This document shows positions 1-6,740 of a stretch of 21,175 bases of DNA, in pieces. The position numbers and the translations under genes were made by a program. Positions within the stretch are counted from its first letter, which is position 1; each line of letters starts with the position of its first letter. Location: IMG/VR virus record IMGVR_UViG_3300033146_002265, positions 1-21,175 of that record; one strand, given 5' to 3'. The stretch comes from a virus. The notes under the pieces were generated by a model. It was not told the origin of the DNA, did not search any database, and saw only the letters and a program-made list of their open reading frames with translations.

Positions 1-1
1 A

Positions 2-49
2 GAAGATTACGGTATCTTTGGTAGAGGATACACCACTATTAAAGCTTGA
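2..49 (+). CDS. C-terminal end of an unidentified upstream gene (partial)
   Basis: Only the last 15 codons of a gene cut by the window edge are visible in this frame, ending in TGA. The codons have the purine-first pattern typical of the genes downstream (12 of 15 start with A or G), so I prefer it over the overlapping frame that stays open to 113. In T4 the gene upstream of this cluster is the portal gene 20, but the fragment is too short to identify. The stretch from 50 to 129 holds no gene I can support. Confidence 0.3.
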   Translation, partial: EDYGIFGRGYTTIKA

Positions 50-129
50 TCAAACCGAATCTGAAGATCCCTGTTATGCTATATTCAATTGTAAGCGAAT
101 ATTAGATTTTTAACCTTAAAATAATTAAT

Positions 130-137
130 TATAAATA
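130..137 (+). promoter_or_regulatory. T4-type late promoter (TATAAATA)
   Basis: An exact match to the T4 late promoter -10 box TATAAATA, 29 bases upstream of the start at 166. Late promoters have no -35 element and are read by RNA polymerase carrying gp55, which is encoded in this window. It would drive the head-assembly genes from 166 onward. Confidence 0.75.
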
Positions 138-165
138 ACTATAATCAAACTAAAGGAGTTTAATT

Positions 166-510
166 ATGCCAGAACGAAGTGAATTATCGAAAGCTATTGT
201 AGCTGCCGCAGATAGAGAATTTTCAACTTTTAAAGATACTATAAGTGGTGCTTTAGAACAAAGATTTAAAGATAAAATCAATGCAATTTCAAAAGAGAAA
301 GCATCTAAGATGTTTAATCCAGAATATGAGCCAGAAAACACTGAAGCTGGTGACGATAATACAGACGATGAGCTTAACGACGATGAGCTTAACGACGATG
401 AGCTTAACGACGATAAAGACGACAGCACTGATGATCTCGATGACGATGGTGCTGACGATGAAAATGATGATCATGAAGATGATGATCATGAAGACGAAAA
501 AGAAGATTAA
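166..510 (+). CDS. Acidic prohead core protein candidate (gp67/gp68 position)
   Basis: A 114-residue protein of unknown exact identity. The first ~50 residues are mixed charged and probably helical. From about residue 55 to the end it is almost wholly Asp/Glu/Asn with a run of DDELN repeats and a DDHED repeat, giving a very acidic, probably disordered tail. T4 has small acidic prohead core proteins (gp67, gp68) encoded just before gene 21, and this gene has the same position and composition; that role is inferred, not shown by a domain. The start is well supported by AAGGAG 7 bases upstream and by a late promoter at 130. It could instead be another internal core component. Confidence 0.75.
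   Translation: MPERSELSKAIVAAADREFSTFKDTISGALEQRFKDKINAISKEKASKMFNPEYEPENTEAGDDNTDDELNDDELNDDELNDDKDDSTDDLDDDGADDENDDHEDDDHEDEKED
364..408 (+). repeat. Three tandem copies of a 15-bp unit encoding DDELN
   Basis: The unit GACGATGAGCTTAAC occurs three times with no mismatch, followed by a partial copy (GACGAT). It is in frame and encodes a repeated acidic pentapeptide in the core protein tail. A second, shorter repetition (GATGATCATGAAGA-like) follows at about 466-496. Exact copies suggest recent slippage expansion. Confidence 0.9.
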
Positions 511-541
511 AATCTCGTAAATATTTAACAAGGGATATATT

Positions 542-1216
542 ATGTCAAAATTAGCAATAATCACTGAAGACTGTGATCTTGATTCTATTACGAATGAGAT
601 TATTGAAGAAGAGGAAAATCTTGAAGAAGGTAAGAAGGCCGAAAAATCTTTTTACATTACAGGACCATATCTTCAAGCTGATGTTAAAAACGGAAATGGA
701 AGAACTTATCCGGGGAAAGTTCTCGAGAGTCAGGTGTCAACCTTTAATGAGCAGCGTATTAAATCAAATCGTGCCATGGGCGAACTTGGACATCCTTCCA
801 CTACCGAGATCAATTTAGATCGTGTTTCTCACTTAATCAAAGAGCTTAAAATGGATGGTAAGAACGGCATGGGTAAATCCTTAGTTATGGATACTCCTAT
901 GGGTCGTATCGCTAAATCATTAATCGAGTCTGGTGTTAAGCTAGGAGTTTCAACTCGTGGAGTTGGCACACTGAAAGAAAATATCGTACAAAACGATTTT
1001 CGTTTAATCACTGTTGATATCGTGGCAGATCCTTCCGCTCCTGATGCTTTCGTTAATGGAATTCTTGAGAGTCAAACTGAGTGGATCATGGAAAACGGTA
1101 TTCTTGTCGAGAAAGAAATTGAAGAGTTAAAAGATAAGCTCGACGAATATGCTAAAGAAGATATCATGAATGCTACCAAACGTGTTTTTGAAGATTTCTT
1201 AAACACTATAAGATAA
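542..1216 (+). CDS. 21: Prohead core protein protease (gp21)
   Basis: This is the T4-type prohead protease, a serine peptidase with a herpesvirus-assemblin-like fold that digests the scaffold and trims capsid proteins during head maturation. The family hallmarks are visible: the GELGHP motif with the catalytic His at residue 84, the GVSTRG motif with the catalytic Ser at 137, and a VDIVADPSAP segment at about 158-167. The N-terminal ~35 residues are acidic and probably part of an autoprocessed propeptide. Length (224 aa) is close to T4 gp21 (212 aa). The gene lies between a core-protein candidate and gp22/gp23, as expected. In T4 the enzyme cuts after Glu in (L/I)-x-E motifs, and such motifs occur in several neighbours. 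Confidence 0.95.
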   Translation: MSKLAIITEDCDLDSITNEIIEEEENLEEGKKAEKSFYITGPYLQADVKNGNGRTYPGKVLESQVSTFNEQRIKSNRAMGELGHPSTTEINLDRVSHLIKELKMDGKNGMGKSLVMDTPMGRIAKSLIESGVKLGVSTRGVGTLKENIVQNDFRLITVDIVADPSAPDAFVNGILESQTEWIMENGILVEKEIEELKDKLDEYAKEDIMNATKRVFEDFLNTIR

Positions 1217-1226
1217 GGAAAAAATT

Positions 1227-1475
1227 ATGAAATCGTTTCAAGATATTTTATCAGAAGATCTCAAAAGCGAGATTAAAGAAATGGGTCCACGTTCTACGAA
1301 GATCATGAAAGAGGCTCATTCAGAACTAGTGATCAATCTTGATAAATTGATTAACGTTTTAACCCAACTGAATCTTAATCGTGGGATTAAAGATTTTGGG
1401 AAAGAACTTGAGCTTTACGAAAAAGTAAAGAAACAAGTTGAAAAATCAAATTTAGGTAAACACTTAAAAAACTAG
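1227..1475 (+). CDS. Small head-cluster protein with capsid-targeting-like N-terminus
   Basis: An 82-residue, helix-rich, Lys/Glu-rich protein that I do not recognise as a named family. Its first residues, MKSFQDILSED, line up position by position with the capsid-targeting sequence shared by T4 internal proteins IPI-IPIII (MKTYQEFIAEA), including an (I/L)-x-E gp21 cleavage motif at residues 8-10. By that analogy it would be packed into the prohead core and cut after Glu10 by gp21. A second motif, LYE, occurs at about residues 62-64. It sits 10 bases after gp21 in the head operon, which fits a core or internal protein. It could also be a pure scaffold component. Confidence 0.8.
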   Translation: MKSFQDILSEDLKSEIKEMGPRSTKIMKEAHSELVINLDKLINVLTQLNLNRGIKDFGKELELYEKVKKQVEKSNLGKHLKN

Positions 1476-1499
1476 TGAAATAGTTTAAAGGATAAATTC

Positions 1500-1724
1500 A
1501 TGGATAAGTCAGAGATGTACGTAGGTTTACTTGAGGGTACTATTCTACTCAAGGATGTACTGGAAGGAAAAATTCCAGATCAGTTTAAGAAAAAGAAAGA
1601 TTCTGATGAGGACGATGAGTCTGACGAAGAAGAAACTGACGAAAAAGGTAAGAAGAAGAAAAAGAAAGGTGATAAGAAGAAGAAAAAGAATCCTTTCGAG
1701 AAGGCTGACAAAGAAGACGAGTAA
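1500..1724 (+). CDS. Small, highly charged prohead core protein candidate
   Basis: A 74-residue protein with a short hydrophobic/helical N-terminus (to about residue 30) followed by an Asp/Glu block, a Lys block and a final mixed-charge tail. No domain is recognisable. The pattern resembles T4 gp67, whose N-terminus is followed by an extremely charged tail, and the gene lies directly before gp22. Two Leu-Leu-Glu/Val-Leu-Glu stretches (residues 10-12 and about 20-22) are possible gp21 cleavage points. AAAGGA lies about 10 bases before the ATG. The functional call is by position and composition only. Confidence 0.75.
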   Translation: MDKSEMYVGLLEGTILLKDVLEGKIPDQFKKKKDSDEDDESDEEETDEKGKKKKKKGDKKKKKNPFEKADKEDE

Positions 1725-1753
1725 TTTAAAAACATCGCTTTTTTGTTATTAAT

Positions 1754-1761
1754 TATAAATA
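1754..1761 (+). promoter_or_regulatory. T4-type late promoter (TATAAATA) before gp22
   Basis: An exact TATAAATA box in the 113-base gap between the charged core protein and gp22, 77 bases upstream of the gp22 start. It would give gp22 and gp23, which are only 13 bases apart, their own late transcript. The rest of the gap shows no convincing hairpin. Confidence 0.7.
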
Positions 1762-1837
1762 ATTTCATATTATAGTTATATGTTTTATTACGGGTGAAAA
1801 CACTCATCCATTAACCATCAAATAGGAGAACAACATC

Positions 1838-2518
1838 ATGCTAGACCAGCTTTTTGAAAAAATCAATTCTGAGCTGCTCACTGATGAGATTAAACTCGAA
1901 ATGACTGCCATGTTCGAAAGCAATGTTAATATTGCTATCGAGAAAAAAGAGCAGGAGTTAGACGAGTCCAACAGAAAAGAAATTGCTGAGTTCAAAGACG
2001 AGCTTACTATTAAATTGGATGAGTATCTAACATATTTCGTTGAAGAGTTTACTCAAGAAAATGAGCAACAGGTTGAAGATGCTGTGAAGATTCAAACAGC
2101 AGAAAAAGTGCTTGGTGTTTTCGAGGGTATCGTTAATGATTTCAACATGAAATTATCTGACGAAGTCGAAAGCAACGAGACTGAGCTTGCTGAAGCTAAA
2201 TCTACTATTGATTCCCAAACAGAAGAATTGCTCGAGGCGCGTAAGCAAATCGAATCAATGCAAATTGAGGGCATCATCGCAGAAATGGCGGAAGGCTTTG
2301 AAACTGAAACTGACCAAGAAAAATTCCGTGAAGTAGCTAAAACTATTACATTCACTGAAGAAGTTGAATACAAAGAGAAACTCAAAGTTCTCAGCGAGAC
2401 AATTTCAAAATCTGAAAATAATTCTCAACGTCTAGATGAAGAAGATGAGAATTTAGACGAAGGACACGATGAAGAAAAACCATCAAGAATGTCCTCTTAC
2501 CTCACACAATTAAGTTAA
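1838..2518 (+). CDS. 22: Prohead scaffold core protein (gp22)
   Basis: The main scaffold of the prohead, around which gp23 assembles and which gp21 later degrades. The 226-residue product is strongly acidic, almost entirely predicted helix/coiled coil and rich in Glu, as expected. A central segment (about residues 65-110, containing YLTYFVEEFTQEN and VLGVFEGIVNDFN) matches the pattern of T4 gp22 (a FIDHLAKEWLTEN-like segment followed by SMLGGLKELFVEHN). Several (L/I)-x-E motifs suit gp21 digestion. T4 gp22 is longer (269 aa). AGGAG precedes the ATG, a late promoter lies at 1754, and gp23 follows after 13 bases. Confidence 0.92.
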   Translation: MLDQLFEKINSELLTDEIKLEMTAMFESNVNIAIEKKEQELDESNRKEIAEFKDELTIKLDEYLTYFVEEFTQENEQQVEDAVKIQTAEKVLGVFEGIVNDFNMKLSDEVESNETELAEAKSTIDSQTEELLEARKQIESMQIEGIIAEMAEGFETETDQEKFREVAKTITFTEEVEYKEKLKVLSETISKSENNSQRLDEEDENLDEGHDEEKPSRMSSYLTQLS

Positions 2519-2531
2519 TAGGAGATTAACA

Positions 2532-4022
2532 ATGTCACAAACTTTACTTGAAAAATGGAATGATGTTATCACTGCTACTGGTGATAAACTCAAGCCAGTT
2601 CAAGAAGCAGAGGCAATGGCTCAAGTTCTTGATAACGAAGAGACTTATGTCCTCCAGGAAGAACAAAATAACACTGGCGATATGGCCCCATTCTTCCCTG
2701 TTCTTGTTCCAGCTGTCCGTCGTATTTTCCCTGGCTTGCTAGCTAACGACCTTGTCGGTGTTCAACCACTGAATGGTCCTACTGGTTATGCTTATGCTAT
2801 CCGCTTCCGTTATGGCGATGGTGCTGCACCTGGCGCACGTCGTGGTGATGGTACTTACCCTGGTCCTATGGACGATGATGGTCTTTCACGCGGTCTTACA
2901 CCTAACCCAGCAAACTTTAAATCTTTTGCTATCGTTTTGACTGATCCTTTGATCGACATCCCAATGAATACCGAAGTTGGTTTTGGTACCGGTACTACTA
3001 CCGTCATGGGAACTGTTGTTTACACTGAAACTGGTCGCGTACTTGTAGATCTTGCTGGTGCTGATGTTCCAGAAAGTGGTGATTTCTTAGTTGTTGATCC
3101 TACTGGTGCTGCTACCGAACTTCCTACCGAACTCGCACTTGGTAACGAAGCCGGTTTCAATATCATCTTCAAGGATTATGCTTCTAAAGTTTCTACTCAA
3201 TTTGGTGAAACTATGGGACAAGTTGGAGCTACTGTTTCAGCTCGTGAGCAAGAAATCAAAACAATGAAAATGAGTCTTGAGCGCGTAAGTGCTGAAGTTA
3301 AAACTCGTAAGCTTAAAGCTGAATATTCTATGGAATTAGCACAAGATCTTAAGAATGTTCACGGCCTTAATGCTGAGCAAGAACTCATCAACATCATTGA
3401 ATATGAAGTTGCTTCTGAAATCGATCGCGAGCTCGTTGATAAAATGAACTACGTGGCCGTTTCTGGTCTTAACCCTTGGGTTTATGGTCTTACCTCTGGT
3501 ACACCAATCGCACCAGGTTCTAACGTATCTGATGGCCGCTGGGAAGCTGAGAAATTCCGCACACTTTACACACGTATTGTTAAAGAGGCTAACACAATTG
3601 CTCTTACCACTCGTCGTGGTGCTGGTAACTTCATCATCGTTTCAACCAACGTTGCTACCGCTCTTGAAACACTTTCTAGCTTTATGTATTCTGCTGTCCC
3701 TGGTTCCGTTACTACAGGTACTGGCGTTTCTAAAGTCGGTGTTCTTGATGGTCGTTTCACTGTCTACGTTGACACATTCGCACTTATCGACTATGTAACA
3801 ATTGGTTATAAAGGTCCAGGCGCATTTGATACTGGTCTTGTTTATTGTCCATATGTTCCACTTATGGTACAAAAAGTAGTTGATCCTCAGTCATTCCAAC
3901 CAAAAATTGGTTTCATGACTCGTTACGCTTTGGTAGAAAACCTCTTCGGAGCTGGAAACTACTATCGTCGTTTCTTAGTTGAATTTAAAGGTTCATCACT
4001 TGCTGGTTCAAGTATGTACTAA
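2532..4022 (+). CDS. 23: Major capsid protein (gp23)
   Basis: The hexamer-forming head shell protein with an HK97 fold. At 496 aa it is near the T4 length (521). Conserved blocks include GVQPLNGPTGYAYAIRFRYG (about 76-95), the segment KLKAEYSMELAQDL (about 260-273), NFIIVSTNV, the YKGPGAFDTG region and FQPKIGFMTRY near the C-terminus. By alignment to T4, where cleavage after Glu65 removes the N-terminal propeptide, the likely gp21 site here is LQE (residues 41-43). A Thr/Gly/Val-rich segment at about 150-205 differs from T4. Codons are unusually rich in C-ending and GGT/GCT choices, fitting very high expression. A strong terminator follows. Confidence 0.98.
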   Translation: MSQTLLEKWNDVITATGDKLKPVQEAEAMAQVLDNEETYVLQEEQNNTGDMAPFFPVLVPAVRRIFPGLLANDLVGVQPLNGPTGYAYAIRFRYGDGAAPGARRGDGTYPGPMDDDGLSRGLTPNPANFKSFAIVLTDPLIDIPMNTEVGFGTGTTTVMGTVVYTETGRVLVDLAGADVPESGDFLVVDPTGAATELPTELALGNEAGFNIIFKDYASKVSTQFGETMGQVGATVSAREQEIKTMKMSLERVSAEVKTRKLKAEYSMELAQDLKNVHGLNAEQELINIIEYEVASEIDRELVDKMNYVAVSGLNPWVYGLTSGTPIAPGSNVSDGRWEAEKFRTLYTRIVKEANTIALTTRRGAGNFIIVSTNVATALETLSSFMYSAVPGSVTTGTGVSKVGVLDGRFTVYVDTFALIDYVTIGYKGPGAFDTGLVYCPYVPLMVQKVVDPQSFQPKIGFMTRYALVENLFGAGNYYRRFLVEFKGSSLAGSSMY

Positions 4023-4044
4023 GATTCAATTTAAAAGCAAAAAT

Positions 4045-4079
4045 AAAAAAGCAGGATTCTTCGGGATCCTGCTTTTTTT
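4045..4079 (+). terminator. Rho-independent terminator after gp23
   Basis: A 9-bp stem (GCAGGATTC at 4051-4059, GGATCCTGC at 4064-4072, with one T-G pair) closes a TTCG tetraloop and is followed by seven T. A-rich sequence upstream can lengthen the stem. It ends the head-gene transcript 23 bases after the gp23 stop. Confidence 0.95.
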
Positions 4080-4121
4080 GGCTCACCATGTTCATTTTTC
4101 TTAGACGTTCAATTTTTAAAG

Positions 4122-4129
4122 TATAAATA
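4122..4129 (+). promoter_or_regulatory. TATAAATA late-promoter-like box downstream of gp23
   Basis: An exact late-promoter box 42 bases after the gp23 terminator and 187 bases before uvsY. No gene follows closely, so it may produce a leader RNA, be a second uvsY promoter, or be chance in AT-rich DNA. Confidence 0.45.
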
Positions 4130-4136
4130 TAAACCC

Positions 4137-4165
4137 TTGACAGCACAGTAAAAGTATGATAGATT
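4137..4165 (+). promoter_or_regulatory. Possible sigma70-type promoter (TTGACA-17-TAGATT)
   Basis: A perfect -35 TTGACA at 4137-4142 with a poorer -10 TAGATT at 4160-4165 after 17 bases. A transcript would start near 4172, more than 130 bases before the next gene. Its role is unclear; an origin primer or leader RNA is one option. Confidence 0.4.
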
Positions 4166-4248
4166 AATCTAGGTTGCCGGTGCACAAAAAGGATCTAGTT
4201 GGTGCTTACTAATACATGGAAGATTAATTTTTCTTAATCACGAAACTG

Positions 4249-4277
4249 TTTACAGAATGAAGAAAGTTTGATATAAT
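4249..4277 (+). promoter_or_regulatory. Sigma70-type promoter for uvsY (TTTACA-17-TATAAT)
   Basis: The -35 TTTACA (4249-4254) and perfect -10 TATAAT (4272-4277) are 17 bases apart, an excellent match to the bacterial housekeeping consensus. Predicted start near 4284, giving a leader of about 25 bases to the uvsY ATG. It would allow uvsY expression before gp55 is made. Confidence 0.8.
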
Positions 4278-4282
4278 TAGAA

Positions 4283-4290
4283 TATAAATA
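4283..4290 (+). promoter_or_regulatory. T4-type late promoter (TATAAATA) for uvsY
   Basis: An exact TATAAATA box 5 bases after the sigma70 -10 element and 18 bases before the uvsY ATG. It overlaps the predicted start of the sigma70 promoter, so the early and late polymerases would compete for the same site. Confidence 0.65.
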
Positions 4291-4308
4291 CTAATATAAG
4301 GAAAACTA

Positions 4309-4740
4309 ATGGAATATCCAGAACAAAGAGAGCAAATAATTAAAAAATATAAAGCACTTAGAGATGAAGGCCTTGCTGATATTAAATATAATAAATCAGA
4401 TCTTGGTAAATCATTTGACACGACAGAAAAAATAATGAAATGGTTAGCTCATAGAGCACAATGGCTTCAGTTACATCATTCATTTGAGTATAATAGAATG
4501 AGAGCCTGGAAAAAATCATATGAATATTATAAAACAGATTATCAATTCACGTTAAATACTAAAGAAGAGTACAATATAATGATTAACACTGACCCTTCTT
4601 ATTCTGAACCGGCTGACTTAGCCACTCTTACTTCACAAATTATTGATTATATTGATGATACTATAGCAAATCTTAAATCTAGACAGTTTGAAATTAAAAA
4701 TTATATTGAATGGCGACGTTTCCAAGCGGGGTTGAGTTAA
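4309..4740 (+). CDS. uvsY: Recombination mediator protein (UvsY)
   Basis: UvsY loads the UvsX recombinase onto single-stranded DNA coated with gp32. The 143-residue product is close to T4 UvsY (137 aa), helical and rich in basic and aromatic residues. The C-terminal motif KSRQFEIKNYIEWRRFQAG (about 123-141) matches the conserved T4 end (KSRGFAIKHIQDMRAFEAG). A KWLAHRAQWLQLHH segment at 44-57 matches the position of T4's YSKWLNKHSSIKKE. It is followed with no gap by an unknown gene and then uvsW. Both a sigma70-type and a late-type promoter lie directly upstream. Confidence 0.92.
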   Translation: MEYPEQREQIIKKYKALRDEGLADIKYNKSDLGKSFDTTEKIMKWLAHRAQWLQLHHSFEYNRMRAWKKSYEYYKTDYQFTLNTKEEYNIMINTDPSYSEPADLATLTSQIIDYIDDTIANLKSRQFEIKNYIEWRRFQAGLS

Positions 4741-5160
4741 ATGAACACTAAATTTAGAAAATATCTTTTAGAAGCAAAACCCAAAATAAAATACACTTAT
4801 TCAGAAGATGGAATCTTTAGTAATATTTTTTCTTCACCTTATGGAGAGTATTCTAATTTTAAATCTGCTAAAAAAGAATTAGTTAAAAACACAAAAGTGC
4901 GCATGCAGAATTTTAAAAGCGGCTTAAAATCTTTACATAAAAAAGCTTCTGATGTTGATGGCGAGGGAAAGTATTTCGACGTGTATTTTGATGGAATGTA
5001 TACTCAGATAACAAGGTCAACTGTTGAGTTTGACGAAATAAAGAATTTTGCTGCTGCTAAGAAAATGGCTCGTGACTATTTTAGAGAACGCATAAGAGAA
5101 TGGTCAACTGCTTGGAAAGATGCTGTAGCTAAAAAGGAATCTGATGTTGAAGAGGATTAA
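4741..5160 (+). CDS. Unknown basic protein between uvsY and uvsW; possible internal head protein
   Basis: A 139-residue Lys/Arg-rich protein that I do not recognise. It begins MNTKFRKYLLEA, which resembles the capsid-targeting start of T4 internal proteins (Met, polar residues, an aromatic, then a hydrophobic pair and Glu-Ala) and contains an L-L-E|A gp21-type cleavage motif at residues 9-12. If processed, a basic ~127-residue protein would remain, like the T4 injected internal proteins. The rest has aromatic-rich stretches (YFDVYFDGMYTQ, about 79-90) and a helical C-terminal half ending in an acidic tail. The ATG abuts the uvsY stop and the stop overlaps the uvsW ATG, so it is translated with recombination genes; a recombination role is the alternative. 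Confidence 0.85.
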   Translation: MNTKFRKYLLEAKPKIKYTYSEDGIFSNIFSSPYGEYSNFKSAKKELVKNTKVRMQNFKSGLKSLHKKASDVDGEGKYFDVYFDGMYTQITRSTVEFDEIKNFAAAKKMARDYFRERIREWSTAWKDAVAKKESDVEED

Positions 5161-6740
5161 TGAGAACTGAACTTTATATAAGAAAACTAAATTCATCTAT
5201 ATTATTCGTTGACGGAAATCCAAAAGTATTAAGAGAGTTAGAATTTTATTTTAAATCAAAAGCTGCCAATTATCAATTCAGCCCAAAGTATAAAGCTGGA
5301 TTCTGGGATGGCTGGATTTATCACTTTCATTTAAGCACTCAACACTTACATATAGGATTATTTAACGAGCTATGTCAATTCTGTAGAAAAGGCGGATATC
5401 GTTATGAAACAGATTTTAGTGTTGGCCACGAGCTTTCTATAGAATTCTTTAAGAGATTTGTTAGCGCTCTTGATATAAGAATAAAAGATCGGCATGGTAA
5501 AGTTATTCCTGACGCAAAGCCAAGAAATTATCAGCTCCAGTCAGTGTATGATGCTTTAACAAAACAACATATTAATATAGAGGTGCCTACCTCTGGTGGT
5601 AAAACATTAATCTCATACATGATAGCGAGATATTTACAAGCTCGTAATCAAAAAATGATTTTAATAGTGCCAACTACTACTTTAGTGGAACAAACTTATG
5701 GCGACTGGTTTGATTTTGGGTGGGATTATGTACGTGATCATGTGCACAGAATCTATGGCGGACAAGAGAAATGGTTCGGAGCACCAATAACGATATCCAC
5801 TTGGCAGAGTCTTTACAAAGATAAAGAAATATTCGAGCAGTTCGATTGCATTTTAATAGATGAAGCTCACGGAGCAAAAGCTAATAGCTTAAAAAATATA
5901 GCAAATTGGTGTTGTAATGCTGATTGGCGCATTGGTATGTCAGGAACTTTTCCATCTTATAAAGATAAAGATGAACGCTCTAGCTACTTTAATATTGTTG
6001 GGGCCCTTGGTGAGATAAAAACTTACACTTCTTATAAAGAGATGCAAGATAAAGGCTGGATTCCAAAAGTTAAAATAATGGCTATAATTCTTCGTTATGA
6101 TTTAGCTAGAAGAAAAGAGATAGCTACTCACATGATTGAACTCAAAGAAGAAGCTAGGGTATTAAAAGCTCAGGGCTTAAAAGCGCCTTCTGTCTACAAT
6201 GAAGAAATAGATCTTATTCATAACTTTGAAGAAAGAAATAATTTTATAATAAATCTCGTTGATAAATCATGTGTTGGAAATACTATGATATTATTCACGA
6301 AGACTGATAAGCATGGCATACCTCTTAAAGAAGAACTAGAAAAAGCTTTTAGAAACAAGAAAAAGATAATTTATATAGATGGTGGAATCAAAACAGCTGA
6401 CCGAAATGCGCTGAGAAAAAAGATAGACGCTGAAGATAATATTGTTTTGATTGCTTCTTATGGCACCTTCTCAACTGGTATCTCAATTAAAAATATTCAT
6501 AATTTAATTTTAGCTTCGAGTTATAAATCTAAAATTAAAATACTACAATCTATTGGGCGTGGGCTACGTAAGATGGAAGGTAAAGAATCGATAAATGTGT
6601 ATGACATTGTCGATGATTGTTCTATTAGAATGAAAAACTATCCTACTTACGAAAATAGTTCTCTAAAGCATTTTAATAAACGTAAAATGATCTATGAAGA
6701 TAAGGAGTTAAACTGGAAATCAATAAAGTATAAGTTTTGA
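5160..6740 (+). CDS. uvsW: Superfamily 2 DNA/RNA helicase (UvsW)
   Basis: UvsW is a RecG-like branched-DNA helicase that also unwinds the origin R-loops, switching T4 from origin- to recombination-dependent replication. Length 526 aa versus about 503 in T4. The N-terminal DNA-binding part (1-110) carries YQFSPKYKAGFWDGWIY, matching the T4 pattern YRFNPRFRYGNWDGRIR. Helicase motifs in order: I, PTSGGKTL (143-150); Ia, VPTTTL (170-175); II, DEAH (234-237); III, SGT (261-263); V, SYGTFSTGISIKN (433-445); VI, QSIGRGLRK (463-471). It overlaps the preceding stop by one base (TAATG). Confidence 0.97.
   Translation: MRTELYIRKLNSSILFVDGNPKVLRELEFYFKSKAANYQFSPKYKAGFWDGWIYHFHLSTQHLHIGLFNELCQFCRKGGYRYETDFSVGHELSIEFFKRFVSALDIRIKDRHGKVIPDAKPRNYQLQSVYDALTKQHINIEVPTSGGKTLISYMIARYLQARNQKMILIVPTTTLVEQTYGDWFDFGWDYVRDHVHRIYGGQEKWFGAPITISTWQSLYKDKEIFEQFDCILIDEAHGAKANSLKNIANWCCNADWRIGMSGTFPSYKDKDERSSYFNIVGALGEIKTYTSYKEMQDKGWIPKVKIMAIILRYDLARRKEIATHMIELKEEARVLKAQGLKAPSVYNEEIDLIHNFEERNNFIINLVDKSCVGNTMILFTKTDKHGIPLKEELEKAFRNKKKIIYIDGGIKTADRNALRKKIDAEDNIVLIASYGTFSTGISIKNIHNLILASSYKSKIKILQSIGRGLRKMEGKESINVYDIVDDCSIRMKNYPTYENSSLKHFNKRKMIYEDKELNWKSIKYKF

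Larger units (their letters stand above)
4080..4308 (+). other. 229-base noncoding gap upstream of uvsY (origin/leader candidate)
   Basis: No ORF with a plausible start lies here. It holds two TATAAATA boxes, two sigma70-like promoter candidates, a 10-bp perfect palindrome AGATTAATCT at 4161-4170, a small hairpin GATTAA/TTAATC at 4222-4239, and an imperfect direct repeat beginning ATCTAG at 4167 and 4193. In T4 the replication origin ori(uvsY), also called oriF, overlaps the uvsY promoter region; the shared position makes this a candidate origin, by inference only. Confidence 0.4.

Noticed and set aside
3-113. Open frame to TAA at 111-113, an alternative C-terminus for the upstream gene
   Set aside because: Its codons show weaker purine-first bias than the overlapping frame ending at 49, and no family is recognisable. 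It cannot be excluded without upstream sequence.
150-564. Minus- and plus-strand alternative frames over the acidic protein and the 1500 gene
   Set aside because: Their low-complexity Ser, Ile, Met or Phe runs are translations of the Asp/Glu and Lys codon repeats in the wrong frame.
1725-1750. T tract after the charged core protein as a terminator
   Set aside because: The run of six T is preceded only by A-rich sequence and no G+C stem, so I see no credible hairpin.
3985-4421. Minus-strand ORFs over the gap before uvsY
   Set aside because: They run through the terminator, promoters and the uvsY coding region, lack good ribosome sites, and oppose every supported gene in the window.
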